A program made the position numbers and the translations under genes. Positions 19,506 through 30,414 of a stretch of DNA of 61,523 bases are shown piece after piece (within the stretch, counting starts at the first letter, position 1; each line of letters starts with the position of its first letter). Source of the stretch: Snodgrassella alvi (lineage in GTDB: Bacteria; Pseudomonadota; Gammaproteobacteria; Burkholderiales; Neisseriaceae); assembly GCF_002777425.1 (NCBI RefSeq), contig NZ_MDVC01000005.1, positions 1 to 61,523 on the forward strand, read 5' to 3'. The notes under the pieces were generated by a model, which was not told where the DNA came from, ran no database searches, and worked only from the letters and a program-made list of their open reading frames with translations.

Positions 19506-20666
19506 ATGACCACACCCGTCTTTGTTGCTCCCGAATTTAATAATCAAAGTCCCCTGACCTGGTATCAGACTGCAGAACAGCAACCCGGGTTCATTCATGA
19601 TGCTGCCCAGTTGCGAGCAATTAAAGAGCTCGACAGGCTTTGGGCTGAGTTGATGATGTTCAAGCGTAAGCGTAACCGCTTTTTAGGGCGCAGTTTACGT
19701 TCACCACGCGCGCCCAAGGGTTTATATATGTATGGAGGAGTCGGGCGTGGCAAAAGTTTTTTAATGGATGTGTTTTTTGGCTGCTTACCTTACCGACGTA
19801 AACGCAGAGTGCATTTCCATGCATTTATGGCAGAAGTACAACAACGCCTGAAAGATCATCATAGTCAGGCCAATCCATTAAATGCAGTGGCGCAGGACAT
19901 TGCACGTGAAGTTAGAGTATTGTGTTTTGATGAATTCCACGTCAGCGATATTGCTGATGCCATGATACTGGGAAGATTACTGGACGGTCTATTCGAGCAG
20001 GGTGTGGTTATGGTAGCTACATCGAATTACGCGCCATGCGAGCTTTATCCCCAAGGTCAGAATCGTTCCAGTTTTTTACCTACTATTGCATTAATTGAAA
20101 AAGAATTGACTGTTCTGAATGTGGATGGTGGGGAAGACTATCGTATGCGTACACTCAAGCCAGCAGATGTATTTTACATTCCGGCAGATGCCGCCAGTGA
20201 GGTAAAGCTTGGGCAACTGTTTCACAATATTAATGGTCAGCAGCAGATAGCAGGGGGAGAAATTGAAATCCTGGGACGGAAGCTGGCATATAAAGCCATT
20301 TCTGAAACAACAATCTGGTTTGACTTTAATACTTTATGTTGTGGGCCGCGTTCGCAGAATGACTATCTGGAGCTGGCAAAACAGTTTCGCGTATTAATTT
20401 TGTCTGATATACCTAAAATGGGTTCTGGCCAAATGGCAGAGGCACGTCGCCTTACGTGGCTGATTGATGTACTGTATGATTACCGTATCAAGCTTTGTGC
20501 CAGTTGTGAAGTAGCCATAGATGCTATTTATACCGATGGTGATTTTGCAAATGAGTTTACCCGTACAGCCAGCCGTCTTACCGAAATGGGTTCGGAAGAA
20601 TATTTAACCTTGCCGCATCTGACACTGGATAAAGATGTTACGGATACAGGAAAAGATATTAAATAA
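19506..20666 (+). CDS. zapE: Cell division ATPase ZapE (AFG1 family)
   Basis: A 386-residue P-loop ATPase of the AFG1/ZapE family; E. coli ZapE acts on the FtsZ ring under stress. Walker A is GGVGRGKSFLMD (about 77-88), Walker B LCFDEFHVSDIADAMIL, and the sensor region VATSNYAPCELYPQGQNR is characteristic. The C-terminus ends in a polar tail. It has its own intergenic region after the ihfB terminator and is followed by ndk at 94 bases. Confidence 0.93.
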   Translation: MTTPVFVAPEFNNQSPLTWYQTAEQQPGFIHDAAQLRAIKELDRLWAELMMFKRKRNRFLGRSLRSPRAPKGLYMYGGVGRGKSFLMDVFFGCLPYRRKRRVHFHAFMAEVQQRLKDHHSQANPLNAVAQDIAREVRVLCFDEFHVSDIADAMILGRLLDGLFEQGVVMVATSNYAPCELYPQGQNRSSFLPTIALIEKELTVLNVDGGEDYRMRTLKPADVFYIPADAASEVKLGQLFHNINGQQQIAGGEIEILGRKLAYKAISETTIWFDFNTLCCGPRSQNDYLELAKQFRVLILSDIPKMGSGQMAEARRLTWLIDVLYDYRIKLCASCEVAIDAIYTDGDFANEFTRTASRLTEMGSEEYLTLPHLTLDKDVTDTGKDIK

Positions 20667-20760
20667 AGCTGAATTTTGTTAAAATAACTAAATCTGTTTT
20701 TGTGATAAATTTTTGTGTCTGTACGCAAAAATTTAATATATTTAACATAATGGAAAAAAT

Positions 20761-21186
20761 ATGACTATCGAACGCACATTATCTATTGTTAAACCGGATG
20801 CCGTGGCTAAAAATGTTATCGGACAGATTTATAGCCGCTTTGAAAGCAATGGTTTGAAAATTATTGCTGCTAAAATGAAACATCTTTCTAAAGCCGAAGC
20901 AGAAGGCTTTTATGCTGTACATAAGGAACGGCCTTTTTTTGCCGATCTGGTTAATTTCATGATCAGTGGCCCTGTGATGATTCAAGTACTGGAAGGTGAA
21001 GGCGCAGTGGCAAAAAACCGTGAATTGATGGGTGCTACCAATCCTAAAGAAGCTGCTGCCGGTACCATCCGCGCTGATTTTGCCGATTCAATTGATGCCA
21101 ATGCAGTACATGGTTCAGACAGTCTTGAAAATGCTGCTACTGAAATTGCATATTTCTTTGCTGCTGAAGAAGTATGCGCGCGCTAA
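20761..21186 (+). CDS. ndk: Nucleoside diphosphate kinase
   Basis: Ndk balances nucleoside triphosphate pools by moving phosphate from ATP through a histidine. The 141-residue protein has the Kpn-loop region and the active-site block [12 protein letters not shown], where H is the phosphorylated residue. TGGAAAAAAT precedes the ATG. A strong bidirectional hairpin follows 18 bases after the stop. In Neisseria ndk also precedes rlmN. Confidence 0.98.
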   Translation: MTIERTLSIVKPDAVAKNVIGQIYSRFESNGLKIIAAKMKHLSKAEAEGFYAVHKERPFFADLVNFMISGPVMIQVLEGEGAVAKNRELMGATNPKEAAAGTIRADFADSIDANAVHGSDSLENAATEIAYFFAAEEVCAR

Positions 21187-21204
21187 GACTGTAGATAAGT
21201 TTAT

Positions 21205-21238
21205 AAATTAGTCCACCTGAAAACAGGTGGACTAATTT
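21205..21238 (+). terminator. Terminator of ndk
   Basis: A 15-bp perfect stem (21205-21219 with 21224-21238) around AAAA, with AAATTA/TAATTT at its base. The T tract is part of the stem, so it may work in both directions. Confidence 0.75.
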
Positions 21239-21800
21239 ATAATTAACATGCAAATGCGAGAAACGAAAAGTATAGCAGGAATTTGTACGTCGATATTTAA
21301 ATCTTGACGAATATGTTATTTGCGATGCATAGCATAGGCGAAACAGATTCTGAAGTTTAGCCACATGGTGACAGTTTTGATAAAATTGGCACACATATTT
21401 TCTATTTTAATACTTAAGCTGATTGGGAAGTTGAATGGAGTGGTTCTATTTTACTCTGGGTGGCAAAAAAACAGCGAAAACCAATCATGATATGAAACAG
21501 ATTTTGAAACTATAGAAAGCTTTTGATATACGCAATAATAGTAGTTTTTATTAAAAAATACGGTTGATGGCTGGCATGCCACCGAAGTTTTAACTTGCCC
21601 GCCCAATCATTGCCGGTGCCTGTTTAACGTCATTGTACAAAAGAAGAAAACTGAGAAAACATTGAAAAAATTATGGCATTGCCTGTCTGGTAGAAATTAA
21701 ATAATTGTATAAATTGTTGAATAAATTTGAATTATCAGCATAATGACTTGACTGAATACTAATTGTTACCGCCTTTTCCCAATTTTATTGTAATACCCTG
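21239..21800. other. Intergenic region before rlmN
   Basis: About 560 bases with no open frame or RNA I can support. Presumably it contains the promoter of the rlmN-der run. No repeats or strong hairpins were noticed. Confidence 0.4.
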
Positions 21801-22883
21801 ATGAAAACCAATTTGCTAAATTTTGATTTACCCGGTTTAACTGCCCATTTTGCCCAGATGGGGGAAAAGCCTTTTCGTGCCAGACAAGTTATGCGCTGGA
21901 TGCACCTTGGGGGCGTGGCCGACTTTTCTGACATGACTGATCTGGCCAAATCCTTACGTCACAAATTACTGGATAATGCCGAAGTAAAAGTGCCGGATTT
22001 ACTGTTTGAGCAAAAATCTGTTGATGGTACATGCAAATGGTTACTGGATGTTGGCACCGGTAATGGTGTGGAAACGGTTTTTATTCCGGAAGATACACGC
22101 GGAACTTTATGTATTTCTTCACAGATAGGTTGTGCATTGGAGTGTCTGTTCTGTTCTACTGGAAGACAGGGATTTAACCGTAATCTGACTACTGCAGAAA
22201 TTATTGGTCAGTTGTGGTGGGCAAATAGAGCGCTTGGTGTAACGCCCAAAGATGAAAGAGTTATTTCCAATGTAGTCATGATGGGAATGGGTGAGCCTTT
22301 AGCCAATTTTGATAATGTGGTAACTGCATTGAGTATCATGCTTGATGACCATGGCTATGGTCTATCGCGTCGTCGTGTAACGGTATCCACTTCAGGCATG
22401 GTGCCACAAATGGATCGCTTGAAAGAAGTGATGCCGGTGGCTCTGGCCATTTCGTTACATGCATCTAATGACAAGGTGCGTGACCAGCTTATTCCATTGA
22501 ATAAAAAGTATCCACTTAGCCAGCTAATGGCTGCCTGTCAGCGTTATCTGGCTAAGGCACCACGCGATTTCATTACTTTTGAGTATATTATGCTCAAGGA
22601 TGTCAATGATGCCCCGGAGCATGCACGCGAATTGATAGAGCTAGTTAAGGATGTACCGTGTAAATTTAATCTGATCCCATTTAATCCATTTACCAATTCA
22701 GGTTTTGAGCGTTCCACAAATGAACGTATTCGTGTATTTCGTGAAATATTGCAGGAAGCTGGTTTTGTTGTTACGGTTAGAAAAACTCGTGGCGATGATA
22801 TTGATGCAGCATGTGGTCAGCTGGCCGGAAAAGTGAAAGACAAAACACGTCGTCAACAAAAATGGCAACTTGTACAGGGGTGA
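21801..22883 (+). CDS. rlmN: 23S rRNA/tRNA adenine-2 methyltransferase RlmN
   Basis: A radical-SAM enzyme that methylates A2503 of 23S rRNA and A37 of some tRNAs. The iron-sulfur motif is CALECLFC within [26 protein letters not shown] and AISLHASND are family blocks; the C-terminal CGQLAGK cysteine is the second catalytic one. The 360-residue length is standard. It opens a long co-directional run; pilW follows after four bases. Confidence 0.97.
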   Translation: MKTNLLNFDLPGLTAHFAQMGEKPFRARQVMRWMHLGGVADFSDMTDLAKSLRHKLLDNAEVKVPDLLFEQKSVDGTCKWLLDVGTGNGVETVFIPEDTRGTLCISSQIGCALECLFCSTGRQGFNRNLTTAEIIGQLWWANRALGVTPKDERVISNVVMMGMGEPLANFDNVVTALSIMLDDHGYGLSRRRVTVSTSGMVPQMDRLKEVMPVALAISLHASNDKVRDQLIPLNKKYPLSQLMAACQRYLAKAPRDFITFEYIMLKDVNDAPEHARELIELVKDVPCKFNLIPFNPFTNSGFERSTNERIRVFREILQEAGFVVTVRKTRGDDIDAACGQLAGKVKDKTRRQQKWQLVQG

Positions 22884-22887
22884 TTTG

Positions 22888-23652
22888 ATGAAAAAGATAG
22901 GATTAACTTTATTGTTTGCACTGATATTATCTGCTTGTGCGAATCAGGGCATGAATAAGAAACCAACTGCTGCTCAGCGGGCCCGTGAAATTGCACAAAT
23001 TAAAACTCAACTGGCGATTGAGTATATGAGAACTCAAAATTATCGACAGGCTGTAGAGGCTATTGATGAAGCATTAAAAAGCAATAGCAGTTCGTTTAAT
23101 GCCTGGCTGATACGAGCGCAGATATGGCAATATTTAAAGGAACCGGCCAAAGCCGAAGAAAGCTTTCGGCGCGCACTGTCGATAGCTCCAAATAGTGCTG
23201 AAGTAAACAATAATTATGGCTGGTTCTTATGTGATGCTTTAAAGAAGCCTGATGTCTCAATAGTTTATTTTGATAAGGCTTTGACAGATCCAACGTATCC
23301 TACACCCGAAATTGCCCAGTTTAATAAAGGTATTTGCACTAGCCGCATGGGGCAATATCAGCTGGCTAATAGTTATTTTGAGCGCGCGCTGGCTGCCAAC
23401 CCGAATTTTATTGCTGCAAAAAAAGAAATGGCTCGTAATAACCTACAGTCAGGCAGCACATCAGAAGCAAATTATCTGTTCAGGCAGTATCAAAGCCAGA
23501 TAAACAAATTATCTGCCGATGATTTATTGCTGGGGTGGAGAATTGAAAGGTCGTTGGGTAATGTGCAGGCTGCCTATGAATATGAGGCTCAACTGCGTAA
23601 TAATTTCCCTTATTCTGCTGAATTAGAGCAGGTTTCTACAGGAAAATTCTGA
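22888..23652 (+). CDS. pilW: Type IV pilus biogenesis lipoprotein PilW/PilF
   Basis: A 254-residue outer-membrane lipoprotein with TPR repeats that stabilises PilQ secretin assembly and pilus fibres. The signal peptide MKKIGLTLLFALILSAC ends in lipobox LSAC. TPR helices run from about residue 40 to 230. The ATG at 22888 has AGGGG seven bases upstream; a TTG at 22870 would overlap rlmN and spoil the signal peptide. The stop overlaps the next start by one base. Neisserial PilW and pseudomonad PilF are the nearest relatives known to me. Confidence 0.93.
   Translation: MKKIGLTLLFALILSACANQGMNKKPTAAQRAREIAQIKTQLAIEYMRTQNYRQAVEAIDEALKSNSSSFNAWLIRAQIWQYLKEPAKAEESFRRALSIAPNSAEVNNNYGWFLCDALKKPDVSIVYFDKALTDPTYPTPEIAQFNKGICTSRMGQYQLANSYFERALAANPNFIAAKKEMARNNLQSGSTSEANYLFRQYQSQINKLSADDLLLGWRIERSLGNVQAAYEYEAQLRNNFPYSAELEQVSTGKF
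22915..22930 (+). repeat. 16-mer repeat, copy 3
   Basis: TTTGCACTGATATTAT within the pilW signal-peptide codons, identical to two intergenic copies near 9.5 and 9.8 kb. Confidence 0.5.
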
Positions 23653-24539
23653 TGAATGAGCAAACCAAAAATCCCGAATCCGCCCCAAATGCCGCAGTCA
23701 CTCTGGGAACAATACTTGCACAGGCACGAAAGCAGAAAGGCTTGTCTGTCGGAGAGGTTGCTGAGCGCTTGAAATTACCGGCCAGACAGATTGAGGCGAT
23801 GGAGAGTGGCAGTTATAAAGGTTTGCCCGAAGCTGTATTTATTAAAGGTTTTCTGAATTCATATGCCCGTTTGCTTGAACTGGATGAGAAAGAGCTAAAG
23901 CAGTATTTACAACAGATTTTTCCATCTGGTAATGGTCATTCAGCTTCGGATAATTATAAAGTAGCATCTACTGAGCTGGATTTTCAGGACAGGCCGCTAC
24001 GTCGTCATTTTCCACACTGGCTGGTTGTTGTGCTGGTAGTTATTTTAATTGGTATTGTGGTGTATGCATGGCAAAGTAAATCCGCATCAGAAAATGCCAG
24101 ACAGACAGCTACATCCAGTCAGGAAGTATCTGTACAGGCAGCTTCTATTGGCGATGTTGCTGCCAGCAATATTCGTGTCGTACCAATGACAGCCAGTGAA
24201 CAAACCAACACGCAAGCTGCTTATGCGGGTACTAATGCCAGCCAGGCTAATGGCGCCAGTACTGGCATGGCAGCAGCTTCTCAACCTGTTGTAACAGGTG
24301 CAGAAGCACTGGTTATTAAACCGGCAAACAGAACATGGCTACAGGTGAGTGACAAAAGTGGCAAGGTATTAATCGGCGAGATTGTCGACGCTGGAAGTAC
24401 ACACCAGTTCAGTGGTGGTGCACCGTATAAGGTTATTCTGGGTTATACACTGGGTGTCAGTATCCAGTTTGCTGGTAAAGATGTTGCTATCCCACAAAAT
24501 AGAAAAAGAACTGCTGCAATAACGGTAGGTGGAAATTAA
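23652..24539 (+). CDS. rodZ: RodZ-like HTH membrane protein
   Basis: A 295-residue protein with an N-terminal Cro/CI-type helix-turn-helix (about 15-85: [25 protein letters not shown]), one membrane helix (about 123-141: [18 protein letters not shown]), a Ser/Ala/Gln-rich linker and a C-terminal DUF4115 beta domain ([18 protein letters not shown]). RodZ anchors MreB to the membrane in rods; neisserial relatives persist in coccoid or short cells. The ATG shares one base with the pilW stop. Confidence 0.88.
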   Translation: MNEQTKNPESAPNAAVTLGTILAQARKQKGLSVGEVAERLKLPARQIEAMESGSYKGLPEAVFIKGFLNSYARLLELDEKELKQYLQQIFPSGNGHSASDNYKVASTELDFQDRPLRRHFPHWLVVVLVVILIGIVVYAWQSKSASENARQTATSSQEVSVQAASIGDVAASNIRVVPMTASEQTNTQAAYAGTNASQANGASTGMAAASQPVVTGAEALVIKPANRTWLQVSDKSGKVLIGEIVDAGSTHQFSGGAPYKVILGYTLGVSIQFAGKDVAIPQNRKRTAAITVGGN

Positions 24540-24540
24540 A

Positions 24541-25809
24541 ATGACGTTGGCTGGAGTACGCAGGAAAACACACCAGGTAAAAATTGATCATACCGTAATT
24601 GGTTCTGACGCACCGGTACTGGTGCAGTCGATGACCAATACCGATACTGCTGATGCTGAACAGACTGCCAGTCAGGTTAAAGCTCTGGCCGATGCCGGTT
24701 CCGAGCTGGTGCGGATCACGGTAAATTCACCTCAGGCTGCTGCCAAAGTATCTGAAATTCGCCAGCGTCTTAATGATATGGGCTGTAATGTTCCTTTAGT
24801 GGGAGATTTTCATTTTAATGGTGATCGACTGCTAAAGGATTATCCGGATTGTGCGCGTGCGTTGTCCAAATACCGGATTAATCCCGGTAATGTGGGGAAA
24901 GGTGTGAAAGGTGATGAAAAATTTGCCTTTATGATTCACACAGCAGCTGAGCATGATAAAGCTGTCCGGATTGGCGTAAACTGGGGCTCTCTGGACCAGA
25001 CACTGGCCAAACGCATGATGGACAGCAATCTGGCGTTATCAGCACCACAACCAGCTGAAGCAGTAATGAAAGAAGCATTAATTGTTTCTGCACTGGAATC
25101 AGCACAGAAAGCTGAAGATCTAGGTTTACCGGCTAACCGAATCATTTTGTCGTGCAAAGTATCAAATGTGCAGGATTTGATTGAGGTTTATCATAATCTG
25201 GCTGCGCGTTGTCTGTATCCATTGCACCTTGGCCTAACGGAAGCCGGCATGGGCAGTAAAGGTATAGTGGCTTCTACGGCGGCTCTGGCTATTTTATTAC
25301 AGCAGGGCATAGGTGATACTATTCGGGTATCACTTACACCAGAACCGGGTAGCGCACGAACACAGGAAGTGGTTGTGGCTCAGGAAATTCTGCAAACCAT
25401 GGGATTGCGCTCCTTTACACCCATGGTAACGGCCTGTCCTGGCTGCGGGCGTACTACCAGTACGGTATTTCAGGAGCTGGCGCGTGATATACAGCAGTAT
25501 TTGCGTGAGAAAATGCCAGTCTGGCGGCTGCAATATCCGGGTGTTGAAAATCTGAATGTGGCCGTTATGGGCTGTGTGGTTAATGGCCCGGGTGAAAGCA
25601 AACTTGCTGATATCGGTATTTCTTTGCCAGGTACAGGGGAAACTCCGGTGGCGCCCGTATATATAGATGGTGAACGGAAAACCACTTTAAAAGGGGAGCA
25701 CATGGCCGAAGAATTTCTGGCACTGGTGGAAGAATATATACATACCAATTATGGTGAGCAGGGTAAAAAACGGGTAACGGCAAAAGTGATTCCGATTACA
25801 GCTTTATAA
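24541..25809 (+). CDS. ispG: HMB-PP synthase IspG (GcpE)
   Basis: IspG makes (E)-4-hydroxy-3-methylbut-2-enyl diphosphate, the penultimate step of the MEP isoprenoid pathway, using a 4Fe-4S cluster. Its cysteines appear in CPGCGRT and [10 protein letters not shown]. The TIM-barrel start [24 protein letters not shown] is conserved. The ATG at 24541 (422 residues) is one base past the rodZ stop, with AGGTGG about ten bases upstream; a GTG at 24529 is less likely. Confidence 0.97.
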   Translation: MTLAGVRRKTHQVKIDHTVIGSDAPVLVQSMTNTDTADAEQTASQVKALADAGSELVRITVNSPQAAAKVSEIRQRLNDMGCNVPLVGDFHFNGDRLLKDYPDCARALSKYRINPGNVGKGVKGDEKFAFMIHTAAEHDKAVRIGVNWGSLDQTLAKRMMDSNLALSAPQPAEAVMKEALIVSALESAQKAEDLGLPANRIILSCKVSNVQDLIEVYHNLAARCLYPLHLGLTEAGMGSKGIVASTAALAILLQQGIGDTIRVSLTPEPGSARTQEVVVAQEILQTMGLRSFTPMVTACPGCGRTTSTVFQELARDIQQYLREKMPVWRLQYPGVENLNVAVMGCVVNGPGESKLADIGISLPGTGETPVAPVYIDGERKTTLKGEHMAEEFLALVEEYIHTNYGEQGKKRVTAKVIPITAL

Positions 25810-25851
25810 TAAATATTACTGTTATGGCGATTAATCGCTGTACAGTTTCAT

Positions 25852-27165
25852 ATGGATAAAAATTTAATTAATATGGGTCAGAAAATCCAGGCCGTTAAAG
25901 GCATGAATGATTTGTTACCAGTGGCGCAGAAAGATTTCAAACTGACATCTGCGCTCTGGCAGGCATTTGAAGATGTGGTCGTTGCATGGACGCGTAGTTT
26001 TGGCTATAGCCAGATTCGTACACCGCTTGTGGAGCAAACAGGCCTGTTTGTGCGCTCAATTGGTGAAGAGACTGATGTGGTTGGCAAAGAGATGTATACC
26101 TTTGCCGATTCTAACGATAAATTAAGTCTCAGTTTGCGGCCGGAAGGCACGGCATCCTGTTTGCGTGCAGTGGTTGAGCATAATTTACTTTATAATAATC
26201 CGCAGAAATTATGGTATATGGGGCCAATGTTCCGGCGGGAACGGCCACAAAAGGGGCGTTATCGCCAGTTTCATCAGGTAGGTATTGAAGCACTTGGTTT
26301 TAATGGGCCGGATGTGGATGCCGAGCTGATTGCCATGAGTGCCAATCTGTGGGAGCGACTGGGTATTCGTGAGCATCTGACTCTGGAACTGAATACGCTG
26401 GGTAATCAGCAGGAGCGTGCTGCTCACCGTACGGCGCTGATTGCGTATCTGCAACAGCATGAAGCTATACTGGACGAAGACAGTCGGCGTCGTATGTATA
26501 CCAACCCACTACGGGTACTGGATACCAAAAATCCTGATTTGCAGGCAATGGCCAATGCTGCACCACGTCTGACAGATTATCTGGGTAGCGAATCTCTGGC
26601 ACACTATAATGCGCTGAAAAGCATGCTGGATGGCCTCGGTATTAGCTATGTAGAAAATCCGCGTCTGGTACGTGGTCTGGATTACTATAATCTGACGGTA
26701 TTTGAGTGGACAACTGATAAACTCGGGGCGCAGGCTACTGTGTGTGGGGGAGGCCGTTATAACGGGCTGATTGAAGAGTTAGGCGGTAAACCTGCACCAG
26801 CTATTGGTTTTGCTCTGGGTATTGAGCGTTTATTATTGCTGGTACAGGAATTCGGGCAGCTTGCGGTTAACAATGCACCTGATGTGTATGTTTTACATCA
26901 GGGCGAAGGCAGTAGTCTGGCGGCCATGCAGCATACTGCTTTATTGCGTGCTCAAGGGCTGAATGTTTACCTGCATTGCGGTGAACAAAGCCTGAAAGCG
27001 CAATTAAAGAAAGCTGATGCCAGCGGCGCGGCAATTGCTGTTATCGTGGCACAGGAAGAGCAGTTAACTAATACGCTGACTATTAAAAATCTGCGTACTC
27101 ATGAACAACAAACTGTTGCTGCCAGCGCAGCTTTACAGTTAATCCAACAATGGAAGAATACATAA
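25852..27165 (+). CDS. hisS: Histidyl-tRNA synthetase
   Basis: A class II aminoacyl-tRNA synthetase charging tRNA-His. Motif 2 is [16 protein letters not shown], the histidine-specific loops [15 protein letters not shown] and CGGGRYNGL are intact, and motif 3 is [10 protein letters not shown]. The C-terminal ~95 residues form the anticodon domain. Homologues usually begin at [16 protein letters not shown], so the true start may be the ATG at 25873 rather than 25852; neither has a good ribosome binding site. The yfgM start overlaps its stop. Confidence 0.97.
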   Translation: MDKNLINMGQKIQAVKGMNDLLPVAQKDFKLTSALWQAFEDVVVAWTRSFGYSQIRTPLVEQTGLFVRSIGEETDVVGKEMYTFADSNDKLSLSLRPEGTASCLRAVVEHNLLYNNPQKLWYMGPMFRRERPQKGRYRQFHQVGIEALGFNGPDVDAELIAMSANLWERLGIREHLTLELNTLGNQQERAAHRTALIAYLQQHEAILDEDSRRRMYTNPLRVLDTKNPDLQAMANAAPRLTDYLGSESLAHYNALKSMLDGLGISYVENPRLVRGLDYYNLTVFEWTTDKLGAQATVCGGGRYNGLIEELGGKPAPAIGFALGIERLLLLVQEFGQLAVNNAPDVYVLHQGEGSSLAAMQHTALLRAQGLNVYLHCGEQSLKAQLKKADASGAAIAVIVAQEEQLTNTLTIKNLRTHEQQTVAASAALQLIQQWKNT

Positions 27166-27791
27166 TGGTTGTACATATTCAGGATGAACAGGAAGTTGCG
27201 AATTTCAAATATTTTTGGCATCGCTGGGGGCGCTGGATTTTTGCGGTTCTGGTTGTTCTGGCTCTTGCCTATCTGGGCTATGTGCTCTATCAGGGTCATA
27301 TACGCAGCAATAATGAAAAAGCAGCGGAGGTATTTAATACATTTGTGACTCAGGCAGGTGCCAATAATATAGCTGAGAGTAAAAAAGCGCTGATGCAATT
27401 GCAGCAGGAATATCCTGATACCATGAATGCCACTCAGGCTACATTAATGATGGCTGGTTCAGCTTTTGATGATGGTAAGTATGATGAGGCAATCCGCCAC
27501 TTGCAGTGGGTCAAAGGCAAACAGCAAGATGATTTACTGCAAACTATCGTCGCTCAGCGGCTGGCTACCGTTTATTTACAACAAGGTAAATATAGTGATG
27601 CTTTACAGGCACTGGACATACAGGTAACCAGTCAGTTTAAGCCGGTTTTGCTGGAAACCAGAGGCGATATTTTACAGGCTCAGAAGAAAAATGCCGAGGC
27701 GGTTGCTGCCTACCAGCAGGCATTAAATCTGTTATCAAAAGATTCAGTACAACGTGAAGTACTTCAGATGAAAATCAGTAGTTTGAGTTAA
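27165..27791 (+). CDS. yfgM: YfgM-like TPR membrane protein
   Basis: A 208-residue inner-membrane protein with one N-terminal helix (about 25-44) and a periplasmic TPR-like domain. E. coli YfgM links the SecYEG translocon to periplasmic chaperones through PpiD. The ATG at 27165 overlaps the hisS stop by one base with GGAAGA upstream; an ATG 15 bases earlier is possible. In E. coli bamB follows; here the next gene is der. Confidence 0.85.
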   Translation: MVVHIQDEQEVANFKYFWHRWGRWIFAVLVVLALAYLGYVLYQGHIRSNNEKAAEVFNTFVTQAGANNIAESKKALMQLQQEYPDTMNATQATLMMAGSAFDDGKYDEAIRHLQWVKGKQQDDLLQTIVAQRLATVYLQQGKYSDALQALDIQVTSQFKPVLLETRGDILQAQKKNAEAVAAYQQALNLLSKDSVQREVLQMKISSLS

Positions 27792-27802
27792 TCTGTTTAA
27801 TC

Positions 27803-27848
27803 AAACCTGAAATTTCGGCCAGATTAATCCGGCAGGAATTTCAGGTTT
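27803..27848 (+). terminator. Hairpin between yfgM and der
   Basis: AAACCTGAAATT (27803-27814) pairs with AATTTCAGGTTT (27837-27848) over a partly paired loop. No clear T tract follows, so it may attenuate or protect rather than fully terminate. Confidence 0.45.
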
Positions 27849-27926
27849 ATCGTTGTACTGAAAGAGCTTGCCGCTGGCAGGCTGTTGCTGTTTTACAGCA
27901 AGGCAAAATTATCTGAAAGAATCAAT

Positions 27927-29378
27927 ATGAAACCAACGATTGTTCTGGTTGGTCGCCCGAATGTAGGCAAATCAACATTATTTAACCGTTTGACCCGTAC
28001 CAAGGATGCACTGGTTGCTGATTTACCCGGTTTGACTCGAGACCGTCATTATGGCCATGGCCGAGTAGGGACTAAACCTTATCTGGTGGTGGATACCGGA
28101 GGCTTTGAGCCGGTAGTAGACAGCGGTATCCTGTATGAAATGGCTCGACATACGCTACAGGCTATTGATGAGGCTGATGCGGTTATTTTTCTGGTAGATG
28201 GACGTACCGGTTTAACACCGCAAGACCAGATTATTGCTAATCGTCTGCGCCAGAGTACCCGTCCGGTGTATCTGGCCGTTAATAAAGGTGAGGGTGGTAA
28301 CCGGCCTGTTCTGGCTGCTGAATTTTATGAACTGAGTCTTGGCGAACCGGTGGTTATCTCTGGTGCGCATGGTGACGGCGTTTATGAACTGATAGAAACA
28401 GTGCTGGAAACATTTCCTGATGAAGAAGAGGAAGCTGAAAGCCATCATCCGGTTTTTGCAGTTATTGGCCGGCCGAATGTGGGTAAATCAACCCTCGTGA
28501 ATGCCATACTGGGCGAGGAACGGGTAATTGCTTTTGATATGGCCGGTACTACCCGCGATTCGATTCATATTGATTTTGAGCGTGGTGATAAACCGTTTAC
28601 CATTATTGATACCGCCGGTGTACGCCGCCGCGGCAAGGTTGATGATGCAATAGAAAAATTTTCCGTGATTAAGGCAATGCAGGCAATTGAGGCCGCTAAT
28701 GTAGCTGTGCTGGTGCTGGATGCCCAGCAGGACATAGCTGATCAGGATGCCACCATTGCCGGCTTTGCTTTAGAGGCAGGCCGTGCGCTGGTAGTGGCGG
28801 TTAATAAATGGGATGGACTGAGTGATGAGCGCAAGCAGCAGGTAAAAAGGGATATTGCGCGTAAACTGTATTTTCTGGATTTTGCTAAATTCCATTTTAT
28901 TTCCGCGTTGAAAGAAAAAGGAATTGACGGGCTGTTCAGCTCGATTCAGGCTGCTTATGATGCCGCAATGATTAAGTTATCAACGCCGAAAATAACCCGT
29001 GTGCTACAAAGTGCGCTGGAGCGGCAGCAACCTCCCCGTGCCGGACTGATTCGCCCCAAGATGCGTTATGCCCATCAGGGAGGCATGAATCCGCCAGTCA
29101 TTGTTATACATGGTAATGCCTTGCAACATATCAGTGATGCTTATACCCGTTATCTGACACAAACCTTTCGCAAAGCATTTCATTTGCAGGGAACACCTTT
29201 ACGTATTCAATATAATGTAAATAAAAATCCCTATGAAGAAAAAGAAGGTAAACCCGCGCAACCTTTGCGTCGGGTTAAGCTAAGTAACCGTATTGCCAAG
29301 CGTGAGCAGGTTAAACAATCGAAAAAGCAGGTAAAGCGTAAAAATAAAGTCAGTTCGAAGAAAACAAACGCGCTGTAA
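27927..29378 (+). CDS. der: Ribosome-assembly GTPase Der (EngA)
   Basis: An essential GTPase with two tandem G domains that matures the 50S subunit. [12 protein letters not shown] opens the first G domain and [12 protein letters not shown] the second (about residue 190); both G3 motifs (DTGG, DTAG) and NKWD of the second are present. The first domain reads NKGE in place of the usual NKxD, which is tolerated in some Der proteins but worth noting. A KH-like domain and a basic Lys-rich tail end the 483 residues. The ATG at 27927 gives the conserved start [12 protein letters not shown]. Confidence 0.96.
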   Translation: MKPTIVLVGRPNVGKSTLFNRLTRTKDALVADLPGLTRDRHYGHGRVGTKPYLVVDTGGFEPVVDSGILYEMARHTLQAIDEADAVIFLVDGRTGLTPQDQIIANRLRQSTRPVYLAVNKGEGGNRPVLAAEFYELSLGEPVVISGAHGDGVYELIETVLETFPDEEEEAESHHPVFAVIGRPNVGKSTLVNAILGEERVIAFDMAGTTRDSIHIDFERGDKPFTIIDTAGVRRRGKVDDAIEKFSVIKAMQAIEAANVAVLVLDAQQDIADQDATIAGFALEAGRALVVAVNKWDGLSDERKQQVKRDIARKLYFLDFAKFHFISALKEKGIDGLFSSIQAAYDAAMIKLSTPKITRVLQSALERQQPPRAGLIRPKMRYAHQGGMNPPVIVIHGNALQHISDAYTRYLTQTFRKAFHLQGTPLRIQYNVNKNPYEEKEGKPAQPLRRVKLSNRIAKREQVKQSKKQVKRKNKVSSKKTNAL

Positions 29379-29462
29379 TGTGATAGCATTGACTTCGCTT
29401 TTCTAATCGCTGTACGCGGGTGCAGCTTAGCGACAACATAATCAAAAAAACGGAGTATCCAC

Positions 29463-29711
29463 ATGAGCGCCAAAGGACAAATGTTACAAGATCCTTTCTT
29501 GAATGCACTGCGGAAAGAGTACGTGCCAGTATCAATTTATCTGGTTAACGGTATCAAACTACAAGGTCAGGTGGAATCATTTGACCAGTATGTTGTGTTA
29601 TTGCGTAACACTTCAGTAACACAAATGGTGTATAAACATGCAATTTCTACGATTGTGCCTGCACGAGCAGTAAGTTTGCAGCACGAGCAGAAACCTGCAT
29701 CAGCAGAGTAA
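29463..29711 (+). CDS. hfq: RNA chaperone Hfq
   Basis: Hfq is the hexameric Sm-like protein that pairs small RNAs with mRNAs. The 82 residues include the Sm1 motif ([20 protein letters not shown]) and Sm2 ([10 protein letters not shown]). The C-terminal tail is very short (about 15 residues) compared with E. coli. GGAG sits eight bases ahead of the ATG. It follows der by 84 bases and ends at a strong hairpin. Confidence 0.98.
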   Translation: MSAKGQMLQDPFLNALRKEYVPVSIYLVNGIKLQGQVESFDQYVVLLRNTSVTQMVYKHAISTIVPARAVSLQHEQKPASAE

Positions 29712-29729
29712 TTCAGTTATTCTGTTAAA

Positions 29730-29761
29730 GCAAAAAACCGTGGGCAACCACGGTTTTTTGC
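29730..29761. terminator. Bidirectional terminator hfq / emrE
   Basis: A 14-bp perfect stem (29730-29743 with 29748-29761) with loop GCAA and an A6/T6 pair at its base. It serves hfq on the plus strand and emrE on the minus strand; it overlaps the last base of the emrE stop codon. Confidence 0.88.
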
Positions 29762-30093
29762 TAATGGGTCATCGATTTGGAAAACAGATTAATAACCACC
29801 ACGCCAACCAGTATCAGGCCAATACCGAAAATGGCAGGCATATCCAGCTTTTGCCCGAATTTAAGCCAAGCTATTACGGAGACACAAACAATGCCTACGC
29901 CAGACCATACCGCATAGGCAATGCCTACTGGCATGGTTTTCAGAGTTTGTGCCAGACAATAGAATGAGATTATATAGCCCATAATCGAACAGATGCTGGG
30001 CATGAGCCGGGTAAAGCCATTACTCAGCTTGAGCATACTGGTTGCAAATATTTCCGCCAGTATGGCTACTGCTAGAAAAAGCCATTGATTCAT
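29761..30093 (-). CDS. emrE: Small multidrug resistance transporter EmrE
   Basis: A 110-residue four-helix transporter of the SMR family that exports quaternary ammonium compounds and cationic dyes against protons. The essential membrane glutamate is E14 (AILAEIF), and GIAYAVWSGVGIV and the ending VVINLFSKSMTH are nearly those of E. coli EmrE, more than of SugE/Gdx. AAAGGATAACT precedes the ATG. It is a single gene with a shared terminator. Confidence 0.93.
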   Translation of the reverse strand: MNQWLFLAVAILAEIFATSMLKLSNGFTRLMPSICSIMGYIISFYCLAQTLKTMPVGIAYAVWSGVGIVCVSVIAWLKFGQKLDMPAIFGIGLILVGVVVINLFSKSMTH

Positions 30094-30318
30094 AGTTATC
30101 CTTTTTTGCTGCTTCTGCGCTTAAGCATGGCAGAACATAGCCGGAAAAGCTACTGTTCAGTCATAATATATACAGCGCGCTGTGGTATGGTTTAATAATT
30201 TTGGTCATCAGGCTGAGATATCGACAGTGTTGCCCAATGATAGAAAATTTGATTATCAGCACCAACACAATGGATTGCTGATAATTTCATTTCCGTTCTG
30301 CCATTTTTTACCAAAGAA
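30094..30318. other. Intergenic, emrE promoter region
   Basis: No gene recognised between emrE and the queH terminator. A 69-codon plus-strand frame (30182-30391) runs through the terminator hairpin and is not convincing. Confidence 0.4.
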
Positions 30319-30346
30319 AAAGCGGATTTATACCAGAATCCGCTTT
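30319..30346 (-). terminator. Terminator of queH
   Basis: AAAGCGGATT (30319-30328) pairs with AATCCGCTTT (30337-30346); read on the minus strand it is followed by TTCTTT. It lies 70 bases past the queH stop. Confidence 0.75.
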
Positions 30347-30414
30347 GATACTGAACTGTTTTTGATGAGCCGTTGGCGCAATCAGTTGTAAACTATTATA
30401 TTCAGGCTGATTGC

